Position numbers and translations under genes: made by a program
Assembly: GCA_038380435.1 (NCBI GenBank)
Contig: JAWZYU010000005.1
Coordinates: 36,478,001 to 36,542,000 of the forward strand
Direction: 5' to 3'
Length of the DNA stretch: 64,000 nucleotides
Origin: Ryuthela nishihirai
Lineage: Eukaryota > Arthropoda > Arachnida > Araneae > Heptathelidae
The notes under the pieces: model-generated
The model's database searches: none
Seen by the model: the letters and a program-made list of their open reading frames with translations, nothing else
Told to the model about the DNA's origin: nothing
Shown here: piece after piece, positions 1 through 11,700 of the stretch
How the letters are laid out: each line of letters starts with the position of its first letter
How positions within the stretch are numbered: position 1 is the stretch's first letter

Positions 1-164
1 TTTTACTGTATTAAAGGTGCAGCTTATGACCACTCCCTAGTCTGTGCTTGCTTGTGGGCTCACCTGGACACCAATCAGAGGAAATACACTGCTGGTGTAA
101 CGCTCCAAAGATTTTTGGAGTGTTACACCAGTGTTAAAAGTAAAAGTGAATGGGTGGACCATCA
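1..164. repeat. Repeat fragment with a strong hairpin
   Basis: Positions 94-131 form an inverted repeat: TGGTGTAACGCTCCAAAGA is followed by TTTTTGGAGTGTTACACCA. The segment just before the Tc1-like element (about 136-164, AAAAGTAAAAGTGAATGGGT...) recurs at about 61024-61054. A TGTAACACTCCAAAG stretch recurs near 60292. The copy at 60290-61060 therefore looks related, with different internal sequence. It is interspersed repeat DNA of unknown class. The Tc1-like element that follows appears to have inserted into it. Confidence 0.5.
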
Positions 165-1493
165 CACTGGCCATTAAAAGTGCAACACCAGGAAGAACTC
201 ATTAGATTGTCCTGAAATGTGCAAGATGGGTAGCCCATGGGAGAACATGTAAATGATTCAAAGTACAGCACATATGTACATCATGTGTGACAGTAACACC
301 CTCTGGAACTGGTATAAGAAGAGATTACCAAGAGCCAATGTAAAGCACTGGAATTGGTTTGCCCACAATTCTTGCACACTAAAGGATCAAGTCTGCCTCA
401 TCGAAGAACACAGCATCCATATGACCAGGTTTCTGACTTTGATTCAGGGAGAATTGTGGGATTATGGGAAGGCGGATTATCGTACTGAGACATCAGTTCT
501 CGTGTTGGGCAGAATGCTGCCACAGTGATGAGAATATGGCATGAGTGGATAGAGAAGGAACAAATTCACTGACATGAAGGATCTCAACGACCCTGTCACA
601 CAAAAGAATGAGAGGATAGACATCTTGTGCATTGCACATCAACCAGTGTCCGCACATACAGTTCGACACTGTCTGCAGAATTGGGACATCTTTGCTAGGC
701 AGCCATTGCTTTGGCTACCATTGATTCTACACACAGGTATATGCGACTGCAATGGTGCCAAGAACATCGCGCATAGATGTGCAAATGGCATCGTATCATC
801 TTTTTGGACAAATCCTGCTTCAGTATGCAGCACCATGATGGACAAATCTGTACGGTAGTGCGATGACAGGTTCAGTGAGACATCTATGATGCAGCACCAT
901 ACAGGTCCAGTCCCTGGTGTTATGATATGGGGTGCCATTGGACTCCACTCATGCATGCACCTTTTATGCATTACTGGTACTTTGAACAGCTAGTGTTACA
1001 TCACTGAGATGTTGGAGCCTGTGGTCATACCTTATTTTCAGGGGCTCTCTGGTGCCATTTACCAATAGGACAATGTGGCATGTATCATCCAACAATTCCT
1101 GCATGAGCCACCATGTGACACTTCTGCCTTGGCCTGCACATTCACTGGATCTGTCCCCAATTGAACATGTCTGGTCCATGATCTCATGATGACTAGCACA
1201 CCAAACACCAGCAGCTGCTAAAACAGATGAACTTTGACTACGTGTTGAAACTGCATGGACTGACATTCCCCAAACACACATCTGATGTCTCATCCTTTCA
1301 ATGCTGGACTGTATAGCAGCGGTTATTGCTGCTCATGGTGGCTGCACAAGATACTGATTGCTTTGTATTCCACAAGTCTGACCAAGTTGTATTTGTAATA
1401 ATTTGATCTTTGTAACATAAGCTTTGTATTCACTAAATATGGCTTTGATATCTCTTGTTTTTCCTGGTGTTGCACTTTTAATGGCCAACAGTG
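165..1493 (+). mobile_element. Tc1-like DNA transposon, decayed
   Basis: Terminal inverted repeats are visible. The left end reads CACTGGCCATTAAAAGTGCA, and the right end is the reverse complement of CACTGTTGGCCATTAAAAGT, ending at 1493 before a TA. Between them lies a + strand transposase relic. It begins with a helix-turn-helix-like part at 253-525 (91 codons open). Near the 3' end, about 1120-1180, it has a segment reading [19 protein letters not shown], the typical context of the last acidic residue of the Tc1 DDE/D triad. Many stops and frameshifts lie between these parts, so it cannot make transposase. The same family recurs on the other strand at 44845-46035. Confidence 0.85.
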
Positions 1494-1541
1494 TATATAT
1501 CACTCCAGCTGGCCATTTCTGGACAGAACATATGTCAAAGT

Positions 1542-1949
1542 CCTCACTTAAATGGGGCGGGGTGGCTCAGTCGGTAGCGCGCCAGGCTCGTAATCTGTAG
1601 TTCCCAGGTTCGAGTCCCAGCTGGGTCAGCGTTGAGATTTATCTCCGCAAAATTCCCCGCCCTGCCCACGGTCAGTAGGGGACACCGATGGGCTTGGAAA
1701 GGCCGCCGTCCGTCGGATGGGACGTTAAGCCGTGGCCCCCGTGTGCGGGAGAGCCATACCCTGTGCACGTTAAAGAACACGCTGGATGGCCTTGACGGGA
1801 GGCTACCATCTGTCTCCCAACAGTTGTTCCAGTGGGTCCCCTCCCCCAACCTTCTCTGAGCCTCCGGGGTCCATGTGACCTGGCCATTTAGCCCATTGTG
1901 TGCAAAAAAGTGCCGCTCAGAGGTAAAACAACCCAACCCTCACTTAAAT
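1542..1949 (+). repeat. SINE family 1, full length with perfect TSD
   Basis: The body (1554-1937) starts with a tRNA-like head: box-A-like GGTGGCTCAGTCGGTAGCGC, then a perfect box B GGTTCGAGTCC near 1608-1618. A body of about 300 bp follows, containing TTAAGCCGTGGCC, TTAAAGAACACGCTGG and CTCCCAACAG blocks, and it ends AGGTAAAACAACCCAAC. A 12-bp direct repeat CCTCACTTAAAT flanks it at 1542-1553 and 1938-1949, the signature of target-primed insertion. CpG sites are well kept compared with other copies here, so this copy looks young. Apparent open frames inside it are shadows. Confidence 0.9.
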
Positions 1950-2399
1950 TCTTTTTAGAGCTGAAGGTCATAGATTGTTTTTAAAGGAAGGTTTATTGAA
2001 CCTATACCAAACTCTCCCAGCTCTTGCCAACTAAACGCTAATTGGATTACTTAGAATCTGAAACCTCAGTGTGAAGGTAATAATACAGATTAGAGAACTT
2101 CACTGATCTGTGGGCCATGATTGACATTGCAACTTGAATGGTCTCATGCATGTTTATTGTTATCAGAGTTGGGTTGTTGGATTGATAAGGGATTAAAACT
2201 TTTCATTCACTAGAAATGAGGCACTTTTAATCAATTATACATTTTTATGTTCCCTACTGTTATGCTACTTATCTTCTTATTTCATTTCATTTGTCATTTG
2301 TTGGCCGATGTGAATTTTGTTTGACCATAACTTTGTAACTTAGCAGCTGATCATAAGAGGTATGTATTTGGATTGTTGTTTGTTTTATTGGACATGAAA
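1950..2399. other. No gene seen
   Basis: AT-rich non-coding DNA between a SINE and a tandem array. I see no exon, RNA gene or clear repeat in it. Confidence 0.5.
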
Positions 2400-3020
2400 A
2401 TTCTGCTCAGAGACTTAGTCGAATATTAATTAATTAATGATATTTACATATTGATTTTTAGTTATTAATAACTACCTATTAGGTTAACTTCCGTTAATAT
2501 CAAAAGCGTATGGATGAAATGACTAAGTCATTGCTTCCTGTGCTGCATGACAAGCTGTGGCAGCTTGTCAAGTGGCAATCAAGCACTTTCAAAAAAAAAA
2601 GAGCTTTTGAAATATACTGGTTGATCTATTATTGATCAGGGAATGATGCCTATGCATTGAATATTAATTATTAGTGATTAAGTTAATTTTCATTAATATT
2701 GAAAACTGTTCTGCTGGTTTCATGAGATTATATCTGGGTAAAATCATGGGTAAAATGTACAAATGCAGTTCAGTTGACTGTGGCGAGCACCGTTTCCTGT
2801 GCTGCGTATGAAGCTAACGAGATCCAATCACTGCTACTACCAACGATCCAAGCACTGCAAAAAAAATATTGGAGAAATGTGTACAATAACTGTTGTTATT
2901 CTCTCTGTATTGTAAATGTTAAGTTTTGCAATATATCTATTATTAATCATTAGATGATGCCTACTACATATTGTTGATTATTTGCGATTAAGTTAGATTT
3001 TGTTAATACGAAGAAGCACA
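2400..3020. repeat. Degenerate tandem repeat, ~270-300 bp unit
   Basis: Blocks recur in the same order: TTTCCTGTGCTGC near 2535 and 2792, GATGCCTA near 2645 and 2956, and GTTAATATCAAAAG / CATTAATATTGAAAA / GTTAATACGAAGAAG near 2493, 2690 and 3003. AAGCACT plus an A-run recurs near 2583 and 2852. This gives a little over two diverged units. No coding potential is seen. Confidence 0.6.
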
Positions 3021-3639
3021 TGTGCCAAATATGTAAACTGATTTAAGCTTATTTGTCAAAATTCGTAAACAGTTAATGGGTACAATGAAATGATCATTGC
3101 TAAACTCAGATTGCTTGAATGGGGAGGATAATTTGTTTTCTCCCATAACAGATCGGGCTCATAAGATGCCAAGACTGTTTTTTATGTTATGTAAATATAT
3201 TTTAATTGCTAATAACTAGTAGCAATAAGCAGGTAAACCTGCAGTTTACTGCACTCACTCACGAGATGGTGTCATGAGTGGTAATAAATTCCTTAATGTG
3301 TGTAATGTAAGTGAATGTATAATAGCTTTTCATCTTATCGAACAATTTATTGTATTATCTCTTGAAATGTTTCGTATGGCCTCTGGTTTTCGATTTTTTT
3401 TTTTTTCAGGTCTCACCCACTAAGGTGAATAAAAGTTATGTGTTTATTTAACCAGAAGGGGCCAGCTATTCATATAAATGAATTTTTTTAATGCAATCTG
3501 GATTTAATTCCCATATAATGTAGCATAACAGTGTAAATTTAAAAAGTACCGAAAGTTGCAGTGATTTATGATATTTAGTTAATGCATATTCCTTATTGTG
3601 TTGAGCAGAAAATGGAATGATTTCTTCTTTAGTGATATG

Positions 3640-4162
3640 CTCTGTTTAAAATGGTTGTCTCCAATGACAACCTTTTTTAGTGTTTTTTTTTAATAATGTG
3701 GATGGCAGTGTATTGTTAATGATATTTTATGTTTTTTAAGTTTGTTGTCTCTCATGGCGTTATTTAGTTCAGGGAGGTTTTTTATGCTGCGGATCAGCGA
3801 TAAATTGTTTGCGATAATTCATGGTTTTAGACTTGTTTTCTCTGAAGGGATTATTTAGTTCCAGGGCCTTTTTTTATACTGAGGATCTACTGCAAGTTGT
3901 TTATGATAATTTGTGTTTTTTAAACTTGTTTTCTCTGATGGGATTAGTTCCTGAGAATTTTTTTTATACTGTGGATCAGCGGTGAATTGTTTACAGTTGT
4001 GGTTTTAGACTTTATAAGATTAGTATGTTCTGGCAGGTGGGTAAAAAGGGTGAAAAGGCATTTTGTTGTTCAGCAGTAAGTTCAGGTTGAAATGGTTGGC
4101 TCTGATAATTTTGTTATGGGTTTTTTTTTTTAAGTTGCGGAATCGCAATTTGTTATTTAGTT
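3640..4162. repeat. Degenerate ~115-bp tandem repeat
   Basis: The motif set (TTGT)TCTCTGATGGGATTAGTT ... TTTTTTATACTGTGGATCAG ... ATTGTTTACGATAATT ... GTTTTTTAGACTTG recurs about every 115 bp, for example TGCTGCGGATCAGCG, TACTGAGGATCTACTG and TACTGTGGATCAGCGG. There are about four diverged units, and related sequence continues after the SINE at about 4552-4640. The SINE at 4164-4551 therefore landed inside the array. Confidence 0.65.
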
Positions 4163-4566
4163 GTTGGGTTGGGTTGTTTTACCTCTGAGCGGCACTTTTT
4201 TGCACACCATGGGCTAAATGGCCAGGTCACATGGACCCTGAAGGCTCAGAGAAGGTTGGGGAGGGGACCCATTGGAACAGCTGTTGGGAGACAGATGGTA
4301 GGCTCCCATCAAGGCCATCCAGTGTGTTCTTTAACGTGCACAGGGTATGGCTATCCCGCACTCGGGGCCACAGCTTAACGTCCCATCCGATGGACGGCGG
4401 TCTTTCCAAGCCCATCGGTGTCCCCTACTGACCGTGGGCAGGGCAGAGAATTTTGCGGAGATAAATCTCAACGCTGACCCAGCTGGGACTCGAACCTGGG
4501 AACTACAGATTACCAGCCTGGCATTCTACCGACTGAGCCACCCCTGCCCCTTTGTTGTTTAGTGGT
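4149..4566 (-). repeat. SINE family 1, near full length
   Basis: Reverse-strand copy. It begins GGGTTGTTTTACCTCTGAGCGGC and ends with the tRNA-like head read in reverse (TCGAACCTGGGAACTACAG ... GACTGAGCCACCCCTGCCCC). The flanking TTTGTTATTTAGTTG and TTTGTTGTTTAGTGG look like a 15-bp target-site duplication with small decay. Frames crossing it are repeat-derived. Confidence 0.85.
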
Positions 4567-4639
4567 ATGCACTTGTTAGAATAGCCATCTCCGGTGAAAT
4601 TATTGATTTTTGTGAGTTTTTTAATTACAGAATGAACAT

Positions 4640-5740
4640 TTTTGCTAGTGACAATAGGCTGTTGAAACAAGTAGCCTCAGATGGTACTGACTTAAATTCT
4701 TCATATAACGATATGTGCAGTTAGGAAAATATGCCTTAGATACTATTACTTCTGGAGGTTTTCTTTTTTATTTGCAGAACAAAATTCTATACTTAGGAAT
4801 AAGCTTTTTATAATTATATTCTTTACTTAGCATATTCACTGATAGTAATACATTTAGGTTATAATATTTAGAACTTTCCAAGAAGTTTAATATTCTTTCT
4901 AATGTGATATTGAAACACTTTTCATTAGTTTAAATGACATATTTAGTGGGTTTTTTTATGGAAGTGATTTTAAGAAACTTGGTATAATTCTGGAAGAATA
5001 AAATTTTTTCGTTGCCACTAGCTAGGAGTCCGGAAGTCGAGTTTCTGTCAAGATGTAACACATTATTGCATTAAAAAAATAGTGCCTGAACACCATGAAA
5101 TGCAGAACTGCAGTGATCCAATTTCCTCCGATTTTTCATTTTTCCAAAAGTTATATTTTTTGTTGTTCAAGGTCAGCAGCTCTGCCCTATGCGCACTATA
5201 AGCTCACAGAAAAATTCTGTCAACTGTAATGATACAAGAGAAGAATGTCATTATACATCAAAAAAAGCTCCTGATACAAGGACAGGTAGACCATTTTGCA
5301 ACATCAACAATGAATGCATCAGCCTACAACAAACATCAGCAAGTAATAATGCTGATGTCAATTGCAGTATCTTCAGTGATTGTACAATCATGACTGTGTA
5401 TATTATAGGACTGACTGCCAACAGAGCTTACATCAACCAGCATCTAGAAGCAAGTATAATAACTTGTATAAAGGATAACATCCTATGTACTTCCAATATT
5501 ACTATATTAAGATAAGATTTACTTACATTTTTTGTATTAAAATGTTATGTTGGATCAAAATAGTAATAGGCAATGTTATATTAATGCCAATAAGGCAATA
5601 TTGTAATTAACAGCATAAGTTAACTATTTGTATTATAGCACTCAAACTTAATAGTAAAATTGTGTTTTAAGTCAAGTTTAAGAGTAAATACTGTGATTTA
5701 TTTATATTTTAATGTACATTTATGTTTTTAAAAAATTAAC
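4640..5740. other. No gene recognised; one unassigned 108-codon open frame
   Basis: AT-rich DNA. The + strand is open from 5189 to 5515 (108 codons, cysteine- and asparagine-rich, no motif I recognise). I see no neighbouring splice pattern that ties it to NAA35. Chance, or an unrecognised repeat, is the more likely explanation. Confidence 0.4.
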
Positions 5741-5935
5741 AAATAAATACCCCCTCAAGCAGGTGCTTGCCACAGAGGTCTGACAGAAGCCTATCAGTTT
5801 ATATGCCATAGTAGAAGGTCTGGGAGGATGGCAGGACCTCAGCAGAAAAACAACACCATGCCTTACCCGGGATTCGAACCCAGGTCCCTTAGATCAGTAG
5901 CCAAGCATGCTAACCACTCGGCCACGGGACGGAGC
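5741..5935 (-). repeat. SINE family 2, full length
   Basis: Reverse-strand copy. It starts AAATAAATACCCCCTCAAGC (the 3' tail) and ends with a tRNA-like head of serine/leucine type, read in reverse as GGGATTCGAACCCAGGTCCC and CTAACCACTCGGCCACGGG. Box A and box B are both present. Confidence 0.85.
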
Positions 5936-6559
5936 CAATGCTTTTTTTTTTATAGTATCTGAATAGCTCATACTAGGCAATTTGTCACATTTTATTTCTT
6001 TTTAATATTTCAGATTCATTGTAGTAAACTGCAGTAGTATAGTCAGGGTGATGTAGAAGAGAATTAAAACTATAGTGGCTATATTAGAAAAGAGTGGCCT
6101 TCCATTCACCATGTATGGTATGTCATGGTATGCCAATGGAGAGATTGCTGCAGAATGGGAAGTGCATGATTAGAATGTGTAATTTGTTTTTCACTTTCAA
6201 AATAAAAATATTTTAGCAGTTTTCTTAAAATGGAACTTTTAATCCTTAGTTCAATCAGTCTCACAGAAGTTTTTTTAATTCAAAATAATGATTCATTTAG
6301 ACATAGGTTGAAATATTTTAAAAAGTCGCAACATTTTCATTAGAGGAGTTAACATTTTAAAAAAATTATGTTAATGTTAATATTATGAATTGAATCAATG
6401 ATTTAAAGAAAGATTTCTATTACTTTTAATAATTCACTTTTGTATTAAATTCAATTCAATTGGTATAAATTCCACTTTCTGTTGTTGATGGATAAAATAT
6501 CAGGCATAGCATTATGTTGATGCCTTGAGTTGCATCTAATTTGCACTATGTGTTATAAT

Positions 6560-6830
6560 AAATAAAATAAATAAATAAATACCCCCTCAAGCAGCTGCTT
6601 GCCACAGAGGTCTGACAGGAGCCTGTCAGTTTATATGCCACAATAGAATGTCTATGAGGATAGCAGGACCTCAGCAGAAAAACAACACAAACGTCCATGC
6701 CTTAGAATACAAAAAAAGAAACATCTCTTCAAGCTGCCCTTTGCCACAAAGATCTGATGGTAGCCTGTCAGAGTAATAAAATTTACAGAAGATCTGCGAG
6801 GAAGTTTATTTTATAGCAGAGGACACACTC
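6560..6830 (-). repeat. SINE family 2, head-truncated copy plus a diverged second copy
   Basis: The segment 6560-6705 carries the family 2 tail and body (CCCCCTCAAGCAGCTGCTTG ... CAGGACCTCAGCAGAAAAAC) but loses the tRNA head. From about 6712, CTCTTCAAGCTGCCCTTTGCCACAAAGATCTGA is a more diverged copy directly behind it, so two insertions are stacked. Confidence 0.7.
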
Positions 6831-7254
6831 CAGCCAATTTAGCAATTTTATCCAGCCTCCATGAAAATCGGATAATACAAAATATATTTTTTAAACCTGG
6901 TTCTACTGGAGTGAATGGTGTTTTAATAAGATGAAAGAAGGAAATTGAATAACATTATACAATGTCATTGAAACTAGTGCCGAATTTTCAGTAGCTAATT
7001 TCTGAAATCCAGTCCTATCCTTCATATACTGCTTCAACAAGTTATTTCATGAGCTCCATGTCTACAGGACATATCCTGTGATTCTTTACTACTGATTTAT
7101 TGATTTACACCATGAGCATGAGTAACAAATATTAATTCCATCTGAATGAGGCAACAGAGTTGTCCACTTCCCAGATAGATGGCGCCACTGTGCGAATCAA
7201 ATAAAATAAAAAAAAAGTCTGGAAAGTTTATGTGGTCACACTAGCTGAGAAAGG

Positions 7255-7347
7255 ATTAGCAATTGGTGGTGTAGTGGTAGCATAAATGGCATGTTTCCAG
7301 AGACATGGGTTCAAATCCCACTCTAGGCAAAACCAATTTTTTTCAGC
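7255..7347 (+). repeat. tRNA-like repeat module
   Basis: It reads GGTGGTGTAGTGGTAGCATA, then GGGTTCAAATCCCACTC, like tRNA box A and box B, followed by a T-rich tail. It resembles the module at about 61830-61960 (GGCATGTTTC ... GTGGGTTCAAATCC). It abuts a family 2 SINE on the same strand. Confidence 0.5.
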
Positions 7348-7555
7348 TCCCGTGGCCGAGTGGTTAGCACGCTTGGCTACTGATCTAAGGGACCTGGGTT
7401 CGAGCCCCGGATTCGGCATGGATGTGTGTGTTGTTTTTCTGCTGAGGTCCTGCCATCCTCTCAGATCTCCTACTGTGGCATATAAACTGACAGGCTCCTG
7501 TCAGACCTCTGTGGCAAGCAGCTGCTTGAGGGGGTATTTATTTTTATTTTTATTT
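7348..7555 (+). repeat. SINE family 2, full length
   Basis: The head is CCCGTGGCCGAGTGGTTAGC with box B GGTTCGAGCCCC. The body contains TTTTTCTGCTGAGGTCCTGC and TAAACTGACAGGCTCCTGTC, and the tail is CTGCTTGAGGGGGTATTTAT plus AT-rich repeats. This is one of the best preserved copies and is useful for a consensus. Confidence 0.85.
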
Positions 7556-8688
7556 ATTATTTCATGAGTTCCATGTCTACATATCCTGTGATTCTTTACT
7601 ACAAAATCAACTTTAGTTTTGATGTTCTTTGGCATCCTCACATTTTCGCATATGTCTGGTTTTTCCAGAGCCTGAACAACAAGCATGGATACCTTTCTGT
7701 AACCCTTATTGCCAAAACAAACTGATTAACCCACATGGTAAGCAATTTGACCATCTGGCCTCACAAGTACCTATTGCCAAGCTCTCAGCTACTACTACTA
7801 CTATCAGCTGTTTTATACTGCTTCTTCAAGATTAAACAGTAAACAAACATACAATATAAGAGAAAAATGGAACAAAAATTTTAAAAAAATTAAATGCTTA
7901 AAATAAAATTGAGCTTGTGTTCTTTCAAAATACATTGGCTTAATATTTGTGTCATAAGGAGGTAATCATAAAATTTTTATCTTGTTATTAATGCATAGGC
8001 CACTTAAAGTTCATTAGGTATAATACAAAATATGAAAATTTGTTAATTTGAATGTTCATAAAACAAGGAGTTCTGTACTTTTATTTTTTATACCAAATAT
8101 CAATATTTCATGTATGCAATTGTTTCCAATGTACATTGAAAAGGCTAACAGACCAGCCAAAATAAAGCTGACTATGATTAAGTAGGCATGTTATTGCTAG
8201 TGCTTTGGCTTTGCACATTTACATCTCTGAACCAGCAGACAGAATTATCTGATATTATCTATATAAAATTAAAAGCTTTCAGTAATGTTGTAAATTAAAA
8301 GTTCCAAACTATTAGTAGCAAAATTCAATTATATTAGTCTTTTTCCCATAGATGTTGTACACTAATGATTATGTTTTACATGGTGGTTATGTTTTCTTCT
8401 AAGAGCTGTTTGAGGGGTTCCAGACCCCACTCTACTCCACCCTAAGCTTTAGGGTCCTTCTGACTTGACCATTTTAATCTATTGTGAAGCAAACCAACCT
8501 AAATAATTGAAAATTATTTTGAATTTATTTGTAGTAGTAAGATATATCAAACATATAACTATATCAAATTGAAATCTGTACATTCTATAAAATCAATTTT
8601 TCAACAGTAGATCACATTTAATTAGTATGATTTTTTTTTAATTTGAAGGTGCATTATTCATTTTAATCACATTTTTATTCTTCTGTAG
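7556..8688. other. AT-rich intron or upstream DNA, nothing recognised
   Basis: No exon of the expected NAA35 N-terminus was found here. The last ~25 bases form the polypyrimidine tract and AG acceptor of the first exon called in this window. Confidence 0.5.
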
Positions 8689-8722
8689 AACTAAAGCTGG
8701 GTGAATTGCTGCATGATGAAAT
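8689..8722 (+). CDS. NAA35: NAA35 exon a (first seen)
   Basis: The acceptor TTCTTCTGTAG is at 8678-8688 and the donor GTAAGT at 8723. The exon encodes (E)[11 protein letters not shown], which matches the [10 protein letters not shown] block just before the MAK10 core. It begins with two bases of a codon, so the previous exon must end in phase 1. It ends with AT, completed to ATG by the next exon. Confidence 0.92.
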
Positions 8723-11700
8723 GTAAGTAGACTTCTATTTCTTTTCAGTATTCATAGTGTAATTGTACTTTTTAAGTAATTAAAAGCATAGACTCTGAGT
8801 ATGTATTTACTGAAATCTACACTGGTGTTCAAAAGTTATACAACAAAAATTACAAACAATTGCAAACTTCATCCTAAAGAAAGTTTCAAAAGAAAATTGT
8901 AAATGAAATATAACAAATCTTTTATGATACATGGAAATTAAAGTATTCATAAAGTAAGTACTTCAATTTTTACTTTATATTTTATTATTCTCTAGGTTTT
9001 AAAACTTTTCTATTTCTAAAATTATTTTATCATTTATTAAACCAATGATTTGATTAGATGAGTAATATTTTTTATTTTAAACTTATCTGAAATCAGTTGT
9101 AATCTATGTCATTGTTTCCTTCTAAAACAATTACTGATTTCTTTGTAGTTTCATTCAAGTTGTCAAACAGCTGGATTACATAACTGGCAAAAAAATCATT
9201 ATTCTTTCTTATATGTGAAATATCACGGTTTATTACTTCAGAATAAGGTTATAAAATTCACTGTTTTTTGGTAAACACAATTAAAAATAACTATCTTCTA
9301 TATTCATTCACTAATTATTACTGGACCAATGAAGAGTTAACTAGCATATCCTTAATTCTTGACCTTATTGTTCTCATTCAATTTTTTTTTTAAATTTATT
9401 CTTAAGTTAAAGCACTTAAACAAATATATATTTATAAAAAGTTTTAAAAATTGAAGTTACTAAATCTTTTCAGTTACCATAAGCTTTGTAGCAGAGTGAT
9501 ATTGGCATATACACAGTCGTATCAGAATAATATGGCCACCTACCAATAATGGGAATATCCACCCTACGGAGGTTCCGTAGATGATGTGGTTGTGGGTCTG
9601 CACACTGAATCTGTCGATCCAAATGGTCCCACAAGTGCTCTATGGAATTGAGGTTGGGTGATTTCACCGGCCAAGGGAGAACAGAGACATCGCTGTAGTG
9701 TTCCTGGAACCATTCATGCCCCACCTTAGCGACATGGCAGGGTGCATTGTCCTGTTGGTAGACATCATCACCACCAGGGTAAACTTCCAACATGAAGGGA
9801 TGCATGTGGTCAGCGAGGATGGACAGGTAGCCATTGATGTTCAGGGACCCATCCAGTTGTCCCAGGTCATACCAAGAAAACATCCCCCAGACATGTACAC
9901 TGCCGGCCTGTACTTGACTGACAAGTGTGTCCAGTGTTGGTTCTTGTGTATCTGATGCCGTATCCGCCACTGCCCATCACTTCTGTGGAGTAGAAACCTT
10001 GATTCGTCGGAGAAGGCAACCTTTTTCCACTCTTCCACTGTCCAATGACAGTAGTCCCCTTGCAAACTGCAGGCGTCGTTGCCGATGGACCTTGGTTAAC
10101 ATGGGCACCTTTACGAAGCGTCGACTACAGAGACCCATGTGTAACAGAGTTCACTTTACTGTTATCAGGGACATGTACCTGAGTGCCCCAGCATTCATTT
10201 GAGTGGTCAATTGCTGCACTGTTGCACATCAATCTGTTGCCCTTTACCAGTTGACGGAGGCTACGTTCTACTCTGGGGTCAATGGCTTTTGGGGCTCCAT
10301 TTGGAAGTACTCGGTGTGCCAGTGGTCCATTCTTGGTACACCCTTACTACAGCACCTCATGAACAGCCCACAAAGTCTGCTGTTTCTGAGATGCTTCCAC
10401 CCTTGGCACAGTAGCTGATGATCATTCCTTTTTAAATGTCCATCAAATCAGTACCTCTGCCCATTGTGCTCAAGTTATGCACTATGACTCATCTGTCCTG
10501 GCCGACCACTTATATCTCCGTGTGGTCGACCTTGTCGTGCACTCTGTGATGCGCCTGAGCAAATACACTGTGATTCCGTGGATGGTCATATTATTCTGAT
10601 ATGATGTGTATATAGGTCTGGCTAAATTTAGTGCAGATCTAGAAGCCACCTGAAAAATATAAGTGGTAGAATTGCTACTGTAGTTTTGAATACCTCACAT
10701 GCATGTGATTAAGTAATGTTGAAACTTAAATGAAACCCACAGATGAACACTCTTGTGAATATTTTACTTGGATGCCTTACAAATGAATTACAGATGACTC
10801 TAAGCAGTATTACTTCCACAAAAAAACTCATATTGCTGACATGAGGAATTCTGCTTTTGCTGTAACTCTTCCCTGCCTTTCAATCTCATACTCCCTTGAA
10901 GTGTGGGGAAGAGATATTTGTGTAGTTGCTGTCAGGTTTTCTCCAGAAAGCAAAATCAGGGAGCATATTCAAATTTTAAGGGATGTGAGAGTTCATATTT
11001 AAAACAGGTGAAAATTATTGAACTGACAATACTTCATTTAACATGTTGATCACTGTGAAGGAGTATTTAAAAAGATCAAAATGGTGTGTAAGGAAATCCC
11101 TCATTACTGTTATTTCTATTCTACTTGCCTTTCAAAGTTGCATTGAATATCATAGCAAACATGAGCAGTAAGGGTGCTCTTGAGAAAAATAGGATTTTTG
11201 TTAGACCAAAAATATTAAGTTAGTAATGTCACACCACAGATTAGTATGGAATTAGGAGAGAAATGGAACATATGTTTATAGGGGCCTTAAAATATGAATG
11301 TTTTATTGAGCAAAATATAAGAGTTGCTGTTATGCTGAGTACACAGATATAAAATATGTGAATTAGCACAAAATATGGATATATTTCTTAGTTATTCTTT
11401 TATAAAATATATATGATGATCTGTAATATGTGCTGAAATTGCCCTCTACATATATAAGTTCAAAATGTTGGCCATGCAATTCAAATTTTGAGTACTAAGA
11501 TAATAAGAATTTGTATATTTAAATAATATACAGATACATCATGGGACCTAGACAAGTCATATTGGAAATTTTAAGTGCCATTGCAATCTGATGCCAAAAT
11601 TTGCTGAGATCTGGGAATATGATATATTTATGTACTCATTATATATATATGTATTATGTCAAATTTTAATCTCACTGGTAAAAATCATATAAACTATTTT

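Noticed and set aside
1560..1630. Possible functional tRNA gene
   Set aside because: Box A and box B are present, but the same head is repeated in many SINE copies with a ~300-bp body and target duplications. No clean cloverleaf end is seen.
1632..1887. Overlapping open frames on both strands (71-130 codons)
   Set aside because: They lie inside a family 1 SINE and recur in every copy of it. They are open by composition and are not genes.
5189..5515. 108-codon open frame as a host gene or NAA35 first exon
   Set aside because: There is no similarity to the NAA35 N-terminus, no suitable phase-1 donor leading to 8689, and no known domain.
7348..7420. Possible tRNA-Ser/Leu gene
   Set aside because: It is the head of a family 2 SINE and is followed by the family body and tail.
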